This document shows, piece by piece, positions 53,321 to 64,000 of a DNA stretch of 64,000 nt (position 1 is the first letter of the stretch; every line of letters starts with the position of its first letter). The DNA is from UBA4742 sp963734965 (lineage in GTDB: Bacteria > Actinomycetota > Acidimicrobiia > Acidimicrobiales > Acidimicrobilacustridaceae). The translations under genes were made by a program, and so were the position numbers. A model generated the notes under the pieces. That model saw nothing but the letters and a program-made list of their open reading frames with translations, had not been told where the DNA came from and did not search any database. Where the stretch lies: the NCBI GenBank assembly GCA_963734965.1, contig CAVTJK010000004.1, positions 2,356,001-2,420,000 of the forward strand, in the 5' to 3' direction.

Positions 53321-54276
53321 TCAGATTCGATCGGGCTCGCGCTCGAACTCGGCCAGGCAGCCGGGCGAGCAGAACCAGTAGCTCCACGCCGTCGCGGGTG
53401 GTGCGATAGCGAGACGACTCGGGGTCGACGGTCATCCCGCACACCGGGTCGCGGGACTCGCTCCCGGCCACCTCGGGTCGGCTTCCGCCCCACGTGCCGG
53501 CCGCCCGCCGGGCCACCAGCTCGGCCAGCACCGCCACCGCGATCTCGGCGTTGCCCACCCGGCCCAGGTCGAGGCCCGCGGGTGCGGTCACCCGGGCCAA
53601 CTGGTCGTCGGCGACACCCCGCTCGCGCAGGAGCTCGAGGGTGGCCGACGCTCGCTTCCCGGCCGCGATCAGGCCGACGTAGCCGGCGTCGGTCCGCAGC
53701 GCCGCTTCCAGCGCCAGGTCGTCGTAGTGGCCCTGCGTGGCGATGACGATGGCCGTGGCCGGCCCGACGCCCAGGCCGCTCAGGTCCAGGCGGGTCCGCA
53801 CCACCTCCGGATGGGGGTGATCGGCCGGGTCGCCCCCGTCGTCGATCACGGCCACGTCCCACTCGAGATCGGTGGCCAGCTGCGCGAGCGTGAACACGGC
53901 CGGCGACCGACCGATGATCACGCACCTGGGGAGCGGGAAGCACCGGCTCGAGGTAGATCTCCATCGCACCTTCGCTCTCACAGGCCATGGGCACCTTCAG
54001 GATCCCGTCGTCGGGCCGCACCCCGAGGTCGTCGGGCTGGCCCAGCAACAGGAGCCGGCTGCGCCCGTCGCTCATGGCGGCCAGCGCCTGTTGGACGACC
54101 GTGGGCTGGGCGCAGGCGCCTCCGAGCCAACCTTGCATCGAGCCGTCGGAGAGGATGACCGCCTTCGAGCCCAGGTGGCCCGACGACGGCGAACGGCGCC
54201 ACACGACGGTGGCCATGGCGAAGGGCTCTCGGCGCTCGCGCAGGGCCACCGCCCGGGCCAGCACGTCGAGCTCCAT
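53321..54276 (-). CDS. XdhC/CoxI-family maturation protein with C-terminal YHS domain (two frameshifts)
   Basis: The N-terminal XdhC/CoxI domain is clear: ALRERREPFAMATVVWRRSPSSGHLGSKAVILSDGSMQGWLGGACAQP. After a frame change near 53935 follow CVIIGRSPAVFTLAQLATDLEWDVAVIDD, a Rossmann fold, and TAIVIATQGHYDDLALEAAL. After LVARRAAGTWGG the chain continues into DPVCGMTVDPE, a metal-binding YHS/TRASH-like domain. After a second frame change near 53390 it ends WFCSPGCLAEFE. XdhC/CoxI proteins insert or sulfurate the molybdenum cofactor of xanthine/CO dehydrogenases. It lies 10 nt after coxL. Confidence 0.85.
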
Positions 54277-54286
54277 GGCCGATGCC

Positions 54287-56656
<2,370 letters not shown>

Positions 56657-56660
<4 letters not shown>

Positions 56661-57143
56661 GCGGGAACCTCCTGGCCGATGGTCACCGGCGCGCCGGCCG
56701 CCGATCGGATGGCCTTGACGATGTTCATGTAGCCGGTGCAGCGGCAGATGTTGCCGGAGATGGCCCAGCGCACGTCATCGACGGACGGGTCGGCGTTCTC
56801 GTCGATCAGCGCGGCGCCGACCAGCATCATCCCCGGGGTGCAGAACCCGCACTGCAGGCCGTGCTCTTCCTTGAAGGCGGCCTGGATGGGGTGCAGCTCG
56901 CCGTTGGTCTTGAGCCCCTCGACGGTGGTGATCGTCGCGGCCGTCGGCCTGGACGGCCAGCATCGTGCACGACTTGACCGGACGGCCGTCGAGCAGCACG
57001 GCGCAGGCGCCGCAGCTGGTGGTGTCGCAGCCGATGTGGGTGCCGGTCAGCCCGACGATGCGACGGATGTGGTCGACCAGCAGGACGCGGGGCTCGACGT
57101 CGTCGGTGTGGGGTGTGCCGTTGATGGTGACGGTGACTTCCAC
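56657..57143 (-). CDS. coxS: CO dehydrogenase small iron-sulfur subunit (one frameshift)
   Basis: The ~160-residue [2Fe-2S] protein has the plant-type cluster at GCDTTSCGACAVLLDGRPVKSC. In the adjoining frame the second, all-helical cluster motif is CGFCTPGMMLVGAAL and NICRCTGYMNIVKAI. One extra base near 56940 (GGCC in QADG-ATITTVEG) breaks the frame. It passes electrons from the molybdenum site to FAD. The ATG of coxL overlaps its stop, and it starts 6 nt after coxM. Confidence 0.93.
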
Positions 57144-57149
57144 GGCTGC

Positions 57150-58013
57150 TCAGCTCCCTTGGGCCTGGCTGGCGGCATTGGCCAGCGCTCGACGGGTGTA
57201 GGTGCGGACCACTTGGCGCTTCCATTCGGCGGTGCCCCGCACATCGGAATGGGGGTCGGCCGCGGACGCGGCGAGCTCGGCGGCGTCGGCGAACAGCTCG
57301 TCGCTGGGGGTCTGACCCACGAGCAGGGCTTCGGCCTCGGTCACCTTGGTGTTCGTGGCGTTGACCGAGGTGAGCGCGATGCCGGCCTGGGAGATGGAGC
57401 CGTCGTCGCCCAGGCCGAGTTGGGCGGCGACCGCCACGGTCGCGTAGTCGCCCACCTTGCGCTCGAGCTTCAGGTAGCAGCCGCCGGAGCGGCCGGTGGG
57501 GACGGGTATGCGGATCTCGACCAGCATCTCGTCGTCGGCCAACGCGTTGGTGAACATGCCCTGCACGAACTCGGTGATCGGGATGGTGCGCTGGCCGCCA
57601 GGGCCCTGGGCCACGACATCGGCACCGGTGGTCAACAGCACGGAGTTCCAGTCGCCTTCGGGATCGCAGTGGGCGACCGAGCCACAGAAGGTGCCGAGGT
57701 TGCGCACCAACGGGTCGGCCACCCACGGTGCGGCCGAGGCCAGCACGCCGAACATCTGGTCCGAGGCCGCCACCTGGGCGTGGCGCACGAGCGCCCCGAT
57801 CCGCAGATGCCCGTTGGACCGCTCGATCGTGTCGAGGCCGGGCAACCGGTTGATGTCCACCAGCTTGGCCGGATTGGCCAGGCGGATCTTCATCATCGGC
57901 AGCAGGCTCTGGCCACCGGCGAGGAACCGCGTCTCGTCCCCACCCTCGGCCTTGGCGCTGATGGCCTCTTCCAGGCTGGTCGCGGCGACGTAGTCGAACT
58001 TGGACGGGAACAT
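57150..58013 (-). CDS. coxM: CO dehydrogenase medium FAD-binding subunit
   Basis: The 287-residue FAD subunit of the xanthine dehydrogenase family has FLAGGQSLLPMMKIRLANPAKLVDINRL for FAD pyrophosphate binding. LVRNLGTFCGSVAHCDPEGDWNSVLLTTGADVVA corresponds to the TIGG/S-x-DP flavin motif, with a changed sequence (NLGTFCGSVAHCDP). The C-terminal CO_deh_flav_C domain follows (YLKLERKVGDYATVAVAAQL). Gene order M-S-L is that of classic cox operons. The frame is intact. Confidence 0.93.
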   Translation of the reverse strand: MFPSKFDYVAATSLEEAISAKAEGGDETRFLAGGQSLLPMMKIRLANPAKLVDINRLPGLDTIERSNGHLRIGALVRHAQVAASDQMFGVLASAAPWVADPLVRNLGTFCGSVAHCDPEGDWNSVLLTTGADVVAQGPGGQRTIPITEFVQGMFTNALADDEMLVEIRIPVPTGRSGGCYLKLERKVGDYATVAVAAQLGLGDDGSISQAGIALTSVNATNTKVTEAEALLVGQTPSDELFADAAELAASAADPHSDVRGTAEWKRQVVRTYTRRALANAASQAQGS

Positions 58014-58069
58014 TGGTCCCCCTTCCGTCCATGCTGCGCGTCTGTTGTAGCGACGGTAGCCCGCTCGGG

Positions 58070-58731
58070 TCAGGACCGCGGGGTCGGGGCGAGCCCGAGT
58101 TGACGACAGATCTCGAGGTAGTCGTCCCATGTGTCGACGTCGCGGGGCCGCAGCCGGTCGACCGTGATGCGGCGGACTCGTTCAGCCGATTCGCGCTCGA
58201 TGATCTTCCAGACGGCCTTGTCGCCGTGGAGCTCGCGGAGGCTGGGCGAAGGCGTCGGCCGAGAACACGAACGGGTGGCCGATGCCGTCGCGGTAGCTGG
58301 TCACGGCGGCCCACGAAGGTCGGTCCCGCCAGGCGGCGGTGACCTCGTCGATGACGGCAGTCGGCAAGGTGGGCATGTCACCCAGCAACAGCACGAGGGC
58401 GTCGACGTCGGGCTCGTCGACGACGGCCAGACCGGTCTGCAGGGACGACGAGCAATCGAGATGGCCGGTGCGGGCTGCGGTCTCGTCGGCAGTTTCTGGC
58501 GCCGGGTCCTGATCGACGGCGACCAGCTCGGCTCGTCCCGGCTGCCACCCGCTCGGCCACCTGGGGGATGGCCCGGGGGACCACGACCACCACCCGATCC
58601 AGCGTCGAGGCTTCGGCGGCGGCCACCGAGCGGCCGAGCACCGTGGACGACCCGAGCGGGAGGAGCTGCTTGGGTCGTCCCATCCGTCGCGACGATCCCG
58701 CGGCGAGCACGACGCCGACGACGTCACCCAT
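58070..58731 (-). CDS. MobA/MocA-like molybdenum cofactor nucleotidyltransferase (two frameshifts)
   Basis: The N-terminus is the nucleotidyltransferase signature VVGVVLAAGSSRRMGRPKQLLPLG. In the second frame follow DCSSSLQTGLAVVDEPDVDALVLLLGDMPTLPTAVIDEV, with the GDMP metal motif, and GIGHPFVF. In the third frame it ends LHGDKAVWKIIERESAERVRRITVDRLRPRDVDTWDDY. Frame changes fall near 58525 and 58245. It probably forms molybdopterin cytosine dinucleotide, the cofactor of CO dehydrogenase, and is the first gene of the cox cluster. Confidence 0.86.
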
Positions 58732-58775
58732 GCGTCGAGGCTACGACGTCGAAGCCACCTCGCCGTCTCGTCGGA

Positions 58776-60435
58776 CTAGCCGGAGGCATCGACCGTCTCG
58801 ATGCTGAGCACAGGTGCGGCGGTCGGACGGGCGAGATCGGTCCCGTCCGCGAGATCGAGGTCGAGGTCCTCGAGCTCGGGGTGGTCGAGGATGTCCTCGA
58901 CGAGCTCATCGGCGCGCGACGGGGCCCGTAGGGCGACGTACACGGCGCCGAGCAGCATGGCCACCCCGCTGATGAGCAGGGCCGCGTGCAGGCCGTTGAC
59001 GAAGGCGTCGTTGGTGTGGGCGACAAGGGCGTGGCCGGCACCGGGCAGCTTGGCCGCGGCGGCGTAGGCGGTGGCCGGAGCCTGATGGGCGAGAGCGGCC
59101 ACCTGACCGGACAGTCCTCCCAGGTGCTGGTCGATGCTGTTGCGGTAGCCGGTGTTGAAGGCGCTCCCGATGATGGCCACGCCGAAGGCCGAGCCGAGCT
59201 CACGGCTGAGGTCGTTGATGGCCGAGGCGACCCCCTGCTTCTCCAAGGGCAACGAGGCCACGATGGCGTTGGTCGCCGGCGTCATGGCCAGGGCGATCCC
59301 CAGTCCGAGCACGAGCGAGGTGGCCAGGAACAACCAGAAGCTGCTGCCGGGGGACACGGTCAGGAAGAGTGCGAAGCCGGCGGCGGCGATGAACAGACCG
59401 GTCGCGCTCACGACGCGTTGGCCGAGGCGCATCGAGAGGGTGGCGGCCACGGGCGAGATGACGACGAACACGACCGACATCGGCAACAGGGCGAGTGCGG
59501 CCTTCAGGGCGTCGTAGCCGTGGAGCAGCTGCAGGTACTGCACGCCGATGAAGAAGAAGCCGAACATGGCGAGGAACATCAAGAAGATCGAAGCCGAGCC
59601 GGTGGCCATGCCGCGGTGGCGGAACATCCTGGGGTCGAGCATGGAGGCGCGGTTGCGCAGCTCCCATCCGATGAAGGCGGCCACCATCACCACGCCGGTC
59701 ACGATGGCGGTGACGGTGAGCGAGTTGGACCAGCCGCGATCGGGACCCTCGATGATGGCCAGGACCAGAGCGCCGATCCCGACCGCGGCGAGGACGGCGC
59801 CGAGCGGATCGAGCCGCACCAGCTCGGCCGCCTTGGTGCTGGGAACGAGGAAGACGACGGCCAACAAGGCGACGACCGAGAGCACGCCGCTGACCACGAA
59901 GACCGAGCCCCAATAGAAGTGGTCGACGAGCACGCCGGACATGAGCAGGCCGATGGTGCCGCCGGCACCGGCGAAGCCGGCCCAGATGCCCACGGCGCGG
60001 GCCCGACCCTCGGGGGGGAACACGCTGGTGATGGTGGACAGGGTGCCGGGCATGATGAACGCGGCACCGAGGCCGGCGATCACGCGGGCGGCGATCAAGG
60101 TGTTGGCGCTGCCGGCGGTGGCCGCCCACACCATGCCGATGCCGTAGACGACGATGCCGCCGATCATCGCCCCGCGACGACCGAACCGGTCGCCGATGGC
60201 CCCGGCGGGGAGCAGGAGCGCGGCCAGGGCGACGGTGTAGGCGTCGACCACCCACTGCTGGCGGGACTGGCTGAGGGCCAGCGACTCGGCCAGGTGGGGT
60301 AGGGCGTTGTTCAGCATCGAGACCCCGCTCACCACCATGACCAGGGCCAGGCACATGGCCGCCAGGACCAGGCCTCGCCGCCGTGGTGAGAGGGCCTGCG
60401 GAAGGCGCGGAATCGGAGCTCAGAAGGTCTACCAT
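58776..60435 (-). CDS. MFS drug/proton antiporter, DHA2 (14-TM) type (frameshift near start)
   Basis: The ~550-residue transporter has many hydrophobic helices. Motif A is in loop 2-3 (GAIGDRFGRRGAMIGG), with LGAAFIMPGTLSTITSVFPPEGRARAVGIWAGFAGAGGTIGLLMSGVL, the antiporter motif region. The C-terminal tail is acidic. The open frame begins inside the first helix. The natural start is likely the ATG at 60435 (MVDLL), joined after a frame change near 60390-60412. It is divergent from a TetR gene, the standard layout for a repressed multidrug exporter. Confidence 0.88.
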
Positions 60436-60534
60436 GAAGAGTCCACCAATCCGGTAGGGACGACTTTCGGAAGTGAAGGCTTCAGTATGTGGAGGGGTGG
60501 CGCGAGCGCCAACCCCCGATCCGAGGCACGTCCT

Positions 60535-61167
60535 ATGAAAATGGTCACACCACCCACCGGTGCCCCGTCCGAGGCGGAGGGCACCGAAACCGACGAGACG
60601 CCGGCCCGAGGCCGACCCCGCTCGGCTGACCGGACCCCGGCGATCCTCGGCGCGGTGATCGAACTGATCGACGAGCACGGCTATGACCGGCTGACGATCC
60701 AGGACGTCGCCGATCGCGCCGGAGTGGGGTTGGCGACGATCTACCGCCGCTGGCCGGCCAAGCAGGACCTCGTGGTCGAGGCGCTCCGGGCCAAGGTGGT
60801 CGACCTGCCCGACACCGGCGACACCCGAGCCGACCTGCTCACCATCTTCACCCTGATGGCCAACGCGTTCGCAGGCAGCGGCGCCCAGCTGGTGCCCGGG
60901 TGCCTGGCCGTCGCCCGCGACGAGCCCGAGATCCTCCAGGCGCTGCGCGACAACTCGCTGTGTCGCGTGCGCGACCACCTGCGCATGCTCATCGCCCGCG
61001 AAGTGGGTGACGACGATCCTGACCTCGACCTGCGCGTCGACTTCGGGCCGGGCGTGCTGCTCCAACGGGCCATGCTCTTGGGCGAGCCGATGGACGATCC
61101 TGCGGAGCTGGCCCGTTTGGTGGACGTCGCGCTGCGGCCGGGCCCAACCTCAGCCACGGCGACGTAG
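60535..61167 (+). CDS. TetR/AcrR family transcriptional regulator
   Basis: The ~210-residue regulator has a DNA-binding domain RPRSADRTPAILGAVIELIDEHGYDRLTIQDVADRAGVGLATIYRRWPAKQDLVVEAL, with the YRRWPSK-type variant of the recognition segment. Its C-terminal domain is TetR_C_11-like. The start could be 60535 or an upstream ATG at 60487. The gap to the exporter holds an ACTT-TCGG-AAGT dyad near 60462-60473. It likely represses the exporter. Confidence 0.9.
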   Translation: MKMVTPPTGAPSEAEGTETDETPARGRPRSADRTPAILGAVIELIDEHGYDRLTIQDVADRAGVGLATIYRRWPAKQDLVVEALRAKVVDLPDTGDTRADLLTIFTLMANAFAGSGAQLVPGCLAVARDEPEILQALRDNSLCRVRDHLRMLIAREVGDDDPDLDLRVDFGPGVLLQRAMLLGEPMDDPAELARLVDVALRPGPTSATAT

Positions 61168-61196
61168 CCCCTCGGCGTCGGACGTAGCGTGGCCGC

Positions 61197-62369
61197 ATGT
61201 CTGACGAAGAGTTCCGGCCGCTCGACGGCATCCGGGTCATCGATCTGACCAGCAACATGTCCGGCCCGTTGGCCACCATGGTGCTGGCCGAGCAGGGCGC
61301 GGACGTGATCAAGGTCGAGCCGATCGCTGGTGACCTCATCCGCACGGTGGGCACCGGGCGGGGGGGCATGAGCGCCTACTTCGCCAATCTCAACCGCGGC
61401 AAGCGATCGCTGGCCGTCGATCTGACGACCGAGGCCGGTGTGGGCGTCGTGAGGCGCTTGGCCTCAGCCGCGGATGTGTTCGTGCAGAACTTCCGGTACG
61501 GGGTCGTCGAGCGCCTGGGGCTGTCCGCCGACACGATCATGGGGGCCAACCCTCGGCTCATCTATGGCTCGATCAGCGGATTCGGCGTGGACGGCCCGCT
61601 CGCCTCCGATCCCGCCTACGACCACGTGGTTCAGGCGTTGGCCGGATTCGCCGCGCTCCAGTCTGGACCGGACGGGCCCGACTTGGTGCGCCAGGGCGCC
61701 ATCGACAAGGCCAGCGCATACACGTTGGCTCAGGCGATCACCGCCGCCCTGCTGCAGCGGTCGACCAGCGGCCGAGGGGTGCGCATCGACGTGTCGATGC
61801 TCGACGTGGCCCTGGCGTTCATGTGGCCCGACGGCATGATGAACAACACGTGCGTGGGCGAGGTCGAGGTGCTCCCACCTGTCAGCCGCAGCTTTCGCAC
61901 CACGCCTACCGCCGACGGCCATGTGGTGCTGGTCACCCTGACGGCCAAGCAGTGGGACGGACTGACCGACGCCATCCTGACCCAGGAAGGAGACGACGCC
62001 GGCGGCGATCTCAGCGACACCGGAGCCCGCATGGCCGGCGGTGCTGCCATCATGCGGGCCGTGCGGGAGCGGTTGGGGTCGATGACCACCGCCGAGGTGG
62101 TCGAACGTCTGCGCCGAGCAGACGTGCCCTGCGCCCCGGTGTTGGCTCTCGACGAACTGCACGTCGACGAGCAGATCGAGGCGTCGGGCATCCTGGCCGA
62201 AGTCGACCATCCGGTCATGGGACCGATCCGCCAACCGGCGCCGGCCCCGATCATCGACGGCCGGCGACCGAGCGCGGGCCACCCGGCCGTCGCGGTCGGC
62301 GCCGACAGCCGCGAGGTGCTGGCTCAGGCCGGGTGGTCCGACGGCGAGGTCGACGCGCTCGGTGGCTGA
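61197..62369 (+). CDS. Family III CoA-transferase (CaiB/BaiF)
   Basis: The 390-residue protein has the family opening LDGIRVIDLTSNMSGPLATMVLAEQGADVIKVEP. GGMSAYFANLNRGKRSLAVDL and YGSISGFGVDGPLASDPAYDHVVQALAGF follow, then the catalytic-Asp region LVRQGAIDKASAYTLAQAITAALLQR and the C-terminal VPCAPVLALDELHVDEQIEA. It moves CoA between acyl groups through an aspartyl-CoA anhydride. The acceptor cannot be specified. Encoded 29 nt after the TetR gene. Confidence 0.93.
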   Translation: MSDEEFRPLDGIRVIDLTSNMSGPLATMVLAEQGADVIKVEPIAGDLIRTVGTGRGGMSAYFANLNRGKRSLAVDLTTEAGVGVVRRLASAADVFVQNFRYGVVERLGLSADTIMGANPRLIYGSISGFGVDGPLASDPAYDHVVQALAGFAALQSGPDGPDLVRQGAIDKASAYTLAQAITAALLQRSTSGRGVRIDVSMLDVALAFMWPDGMMNNTCVGEVEVLPPVSRSFRTTPTADGHVVLVTLTAKQWDGLTDAILTQEGDDAGGDLSDTGARMAGGAAIMRAVRERLGSMTTAEVVERLRRADVPCAPVLALDELHVDEQIEASGILAEVDHPVMGPIRQPAPAPIIDGRRPSAGHPAVAVGADSREVLAQAGWSDGEVDALGG

Positions 62370-62498
62370 CGGGGTCATCGGCATCGCCGGGCGCTGAGGA
62401 TCGCCCGCGGTCGTGCCCTGTTCGCGGCCACCTGCGCCTGCTCATCGCCCGCCAAGTAGGCGACGGTAGGCGAGCTCGCCGGCTGGTATCGGGCTTGC

Positions 62499-63878
62499 TC
62501 AGAACGCGGCGGCGTCAGCGCCATAGCCCACGCTCGGGTAGAGCCACGTCAACGGTTGGTCGCCGAGCTGTCCGGGCGGAAGCACGGCGGTGAGTCGTCC
62601 GACGCGGCTGTCGATCGACGTCATCCACCGCTCGGAGTCATCGTGGGCATCCCCCAGTGCGGTGTCGTCGCGCGTCTGCGTGCCCAGCCACCGTGCCGTC
62701 CGCGCCAGTGACACGCGGCGCACGTGCGTGCCGCCCTGCTCCGCCTGGCGCCGGAGGCCGTCGAGAGCGGCGGCGGCGGCGAGATAGCCGGTGCCGTGAT
62801 CCAGCAGCTGGCACGGCAGCGCACCCGGCGCGTGCTCGTGCCCCTCGCCGCCTTCGACGTCAGCGATCCCGGTCACCGCCTGCACGATGCTGTCGAAGCC
62901 GCGACGGCTGGCCCACGGCCCGGTGTGGCCCCACGCGCACAGCGACACGATGACGAGGCCCGGGAAGCGATCGGCGAGCTCGTGCTCGCCGAGACCGTGG
63001 TGCTCGAGCGCACCGGGCCGGTACCCGCGCACGACGACGTCGACTTGGGCCAGCAGCTCGTCGAGTGTGGCCCGTGATCCCGAGTGATCCAGATCGAGGA
63101 TGGCCGAGCGCTTGCCGAGCAGGGTGTCCGATGCCGAGCCCAGCCCCATGTCCGGGTAGCCGGGCGGGTCCAGCCGGACGACGTCCGCGCCGAGCGCGGC
63201 GAGGTAGCGAGTGCAGACCGGACCAGCGATGACCCGAGTCAGGTCGAGCACCCGGACTCCCTCGGCGGGAAGAGACGACTCATCACGGCGCCGAGGCGGT
63301 GCGTCCCCCGTCAGTTCGTGCCCGATCAAGGGCTCCGCAGCTACGGCGCGGCCCTGCGGATGCTCGGCCCACTCCTGCGCCGTGCGCACGGCGCCGGCGA
63401 TCCCGCCCGCCCCCACCACCAGGTCCTCCACCTCACCGGCGGATCGGGCGCTGATGGCCTCGGCGACGGCATCGGTCGACGACCGCGGCGCCAGGTCGAG
63501 CGCCTCGTAGAGGCGGTCGCGGTGCCACGGGTAGTTGGCATGGGTCCGGACCCAGCCGGTCTCGGCCGGCCAGAACCGCGAGAGCGCCGCGAAGCCCATG
63601 CCGGCCGACTTGCCGTCGACGAGGAAGTACCGCTCGCTGCGAACCGCGGCGGCGACCGCTCCTCGGTCGACCGACGCGGTCTGAGAACGACTCCCGCGGC
63701 TTCGAGCCAGCGAGGCGGCCGCGAGCAGAGCGGCCCCCACCGATGCCACGGCCACCCGCTCGACCGGCAGCCGAGACGCTAGGTGACCGCCCTGGCCGAC
63801 GACAACCAGATCATCGACGCCGGTCTCCGTCGGCGCGCCCTCGGTCAACGTGTCCCAGGCCTCTACGAGCCCGACCAT
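62499..63878 (-). CDS. Family III CoA-transferase-related protein
   Basis: The 459-residue protein contains a recognisable CaiB-like half (PAEGVRVLDLTRVIAGPVCTRYLAALGADVVRLDPP, KRSAILDLDHSGSRATLDELL, IVSLCAWGHTGPWASRRGFDSIVQAVTGIA) preceded by a divergent ~190-residue N-terminal part. The catalytic-Asp position appears in LLDHGTGYLAAAAALDGL, where family enzymes have an Asp in D-x2-TG. The layout fits actinobacterial CoA-transferases that carry a degenerate extra domain. It converges with the other CoA-transferase. Confidence 0.85.
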   Translation of the reverse strand: MVGLVEAWDTLTEGAPTETGVDDLVVVGQGGHLASRLPVERVAVASVGAALLAAASLARSRGSRSQTASVDRGAVAAAVRSERYFLVDGKSAGMGFAALSRFWPAETGWVRTHANYPWHRDRLYEALDLAPRSSTDAVAEAISARSAGEVEDLVVGAGGIAGAVRTAQEWAEHPQGRAVAAEPLIGHELTGDAPPRRRDESSLPAEGVRVLDLTRVIAGPVCTRYLAALGADVVRLDPPGYPDMGLGSASDTLLGKRSAILDLDHSGSRATLDELLAQVDVVVRGYRPGALEHHGLGEHELADRFPGLVIVSLCAWGHTGPWASRRGFDSIVQAVTGIADVEGGEGHEHAPGALPCQLLDHGTGYLAAAAALDGLRRQAEQGGTHVRRVSLARTARWLGTQTRDDTALGDAHDDSERWMTSIDSRVGRLTAVLPPGQLGDQPLTWLYPSVGYGADAAAF

Positions 63879-64000
63879 CCGGTGATCTTACGACCCGTCG
63901 ATGCCGCAACCGCCCGTCACCTTCGCCAGCTTCGGTGGAGCGGTTGGCACTGCTCCCGAACCCTTAGGTGCGGAGTCAGACCGGATGGTGGCCGGCGGGT

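Noticed and set aside
59200..61065. 621-codon minus-strand frame across the exporter and TetR gene
   Set aside because: Only its short MVDLL start is useful, as the real N-terminus of the exporter. The remainder is a shifted frame of the transporter with no protein character.

Overview
The window is very GC-rich, uses GTG and TTG starts freely, and packs genes with 4-nt ATGA/GTGA overlaps. Two mycothiol-dependent isomerase-type (MDMPI) proteins, a luciferase-like F420-type oxidoreductase, an actinobacterial SoxR, ECF sigma factors paired with YciI proteins and a form I CO dehydrogenase all point to a high-GC actinobacterium. An Acidimicrobiia-type host is my best guess, but that is inference. 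I found no rRNA, tRNA, CRISPR array, transposase, integrase or phage gene.

Layout. 0-3.6 kb: two ECF sigma systems, one followed by a SecD-like membrane protein and one in an operon with two YciI proteins, separated by a tandem pair of long hairpins. 3.7-12.9 kb: a TAT-exported GH79-like glycosidase; a four-gene RidA / carboxymuconolactone decarboxylase / SDR / alpha-beta hydrolase operon; an arylamine N-acetyltransferase; and SoxR facing an uncharacterised gene behind a SoxR-type promoter. 13-25.6 kb: an amidohydrolase with a uracil-DNA-glycosylase-like gene, a phytanoyl-CoA dioxygenase, a TMEM175-type channel, an L,D-transpeptidase, a siderophore-interacting protein, an SGNH hydrolase, then a ribbon-helix-helix / DNA methyltransferase / small-protein cluster. 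25.6-32.7 kb: two TetR-controlled divergent units. The second (FAA hydrolase, two-domain VOC dioxygenase, FAD hydroxylase) looks like an aromatic ring-cleavage pathway. It is followed by a truncated MBL-hydrolase start fused to a methyltransferase leader.

34.4-44 kb is the most accessory-looking stretch. It holds many short and small-membrane genes, VOC, MDMPI, NTF2-like and alpha/beta-hydrolase genes, and an aminoglycoside-phosphotransferase remnant with an internal deletion. A 22-bp palindromic intergenic repeat (consensus GCGCCGAACGGCACTTCGGC followed by GC) occurs five times, always in the same orientation. It resembles a cassette array but no integrase is visible. 44.1-47.8 kb carries two divergent paralogous alpha/beta-hydrolase-domain proteins, one secreted and one not, plus a TetR gene. 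47.9-53.3 kb holds a winged-helix/ATPase regulator, a flavin monooxygenase, an OsmC protein and a methyltransferase.

53.3-58.7 kb is a minus-strand aerobic CO dehydrogenase cluster: nucleotidyltransferase, coxM, coxS, coxL and an XdhC-YHS protein. CoxL carries AYRCSFR, the form I signature. A 14-TM-type MFS exporter with a divergent TetR gene and two family III CoA-transferases close the window.

Caveat: at least fifteen genes continue cleanly in another frame after single-base shifts, most densely between 48.2 and 53.3 kb. Many shifts lie in short homopolymers, so most are probably sequence errors rather than pseudogenes. Coordinates for these genes span the repaired reading frame.
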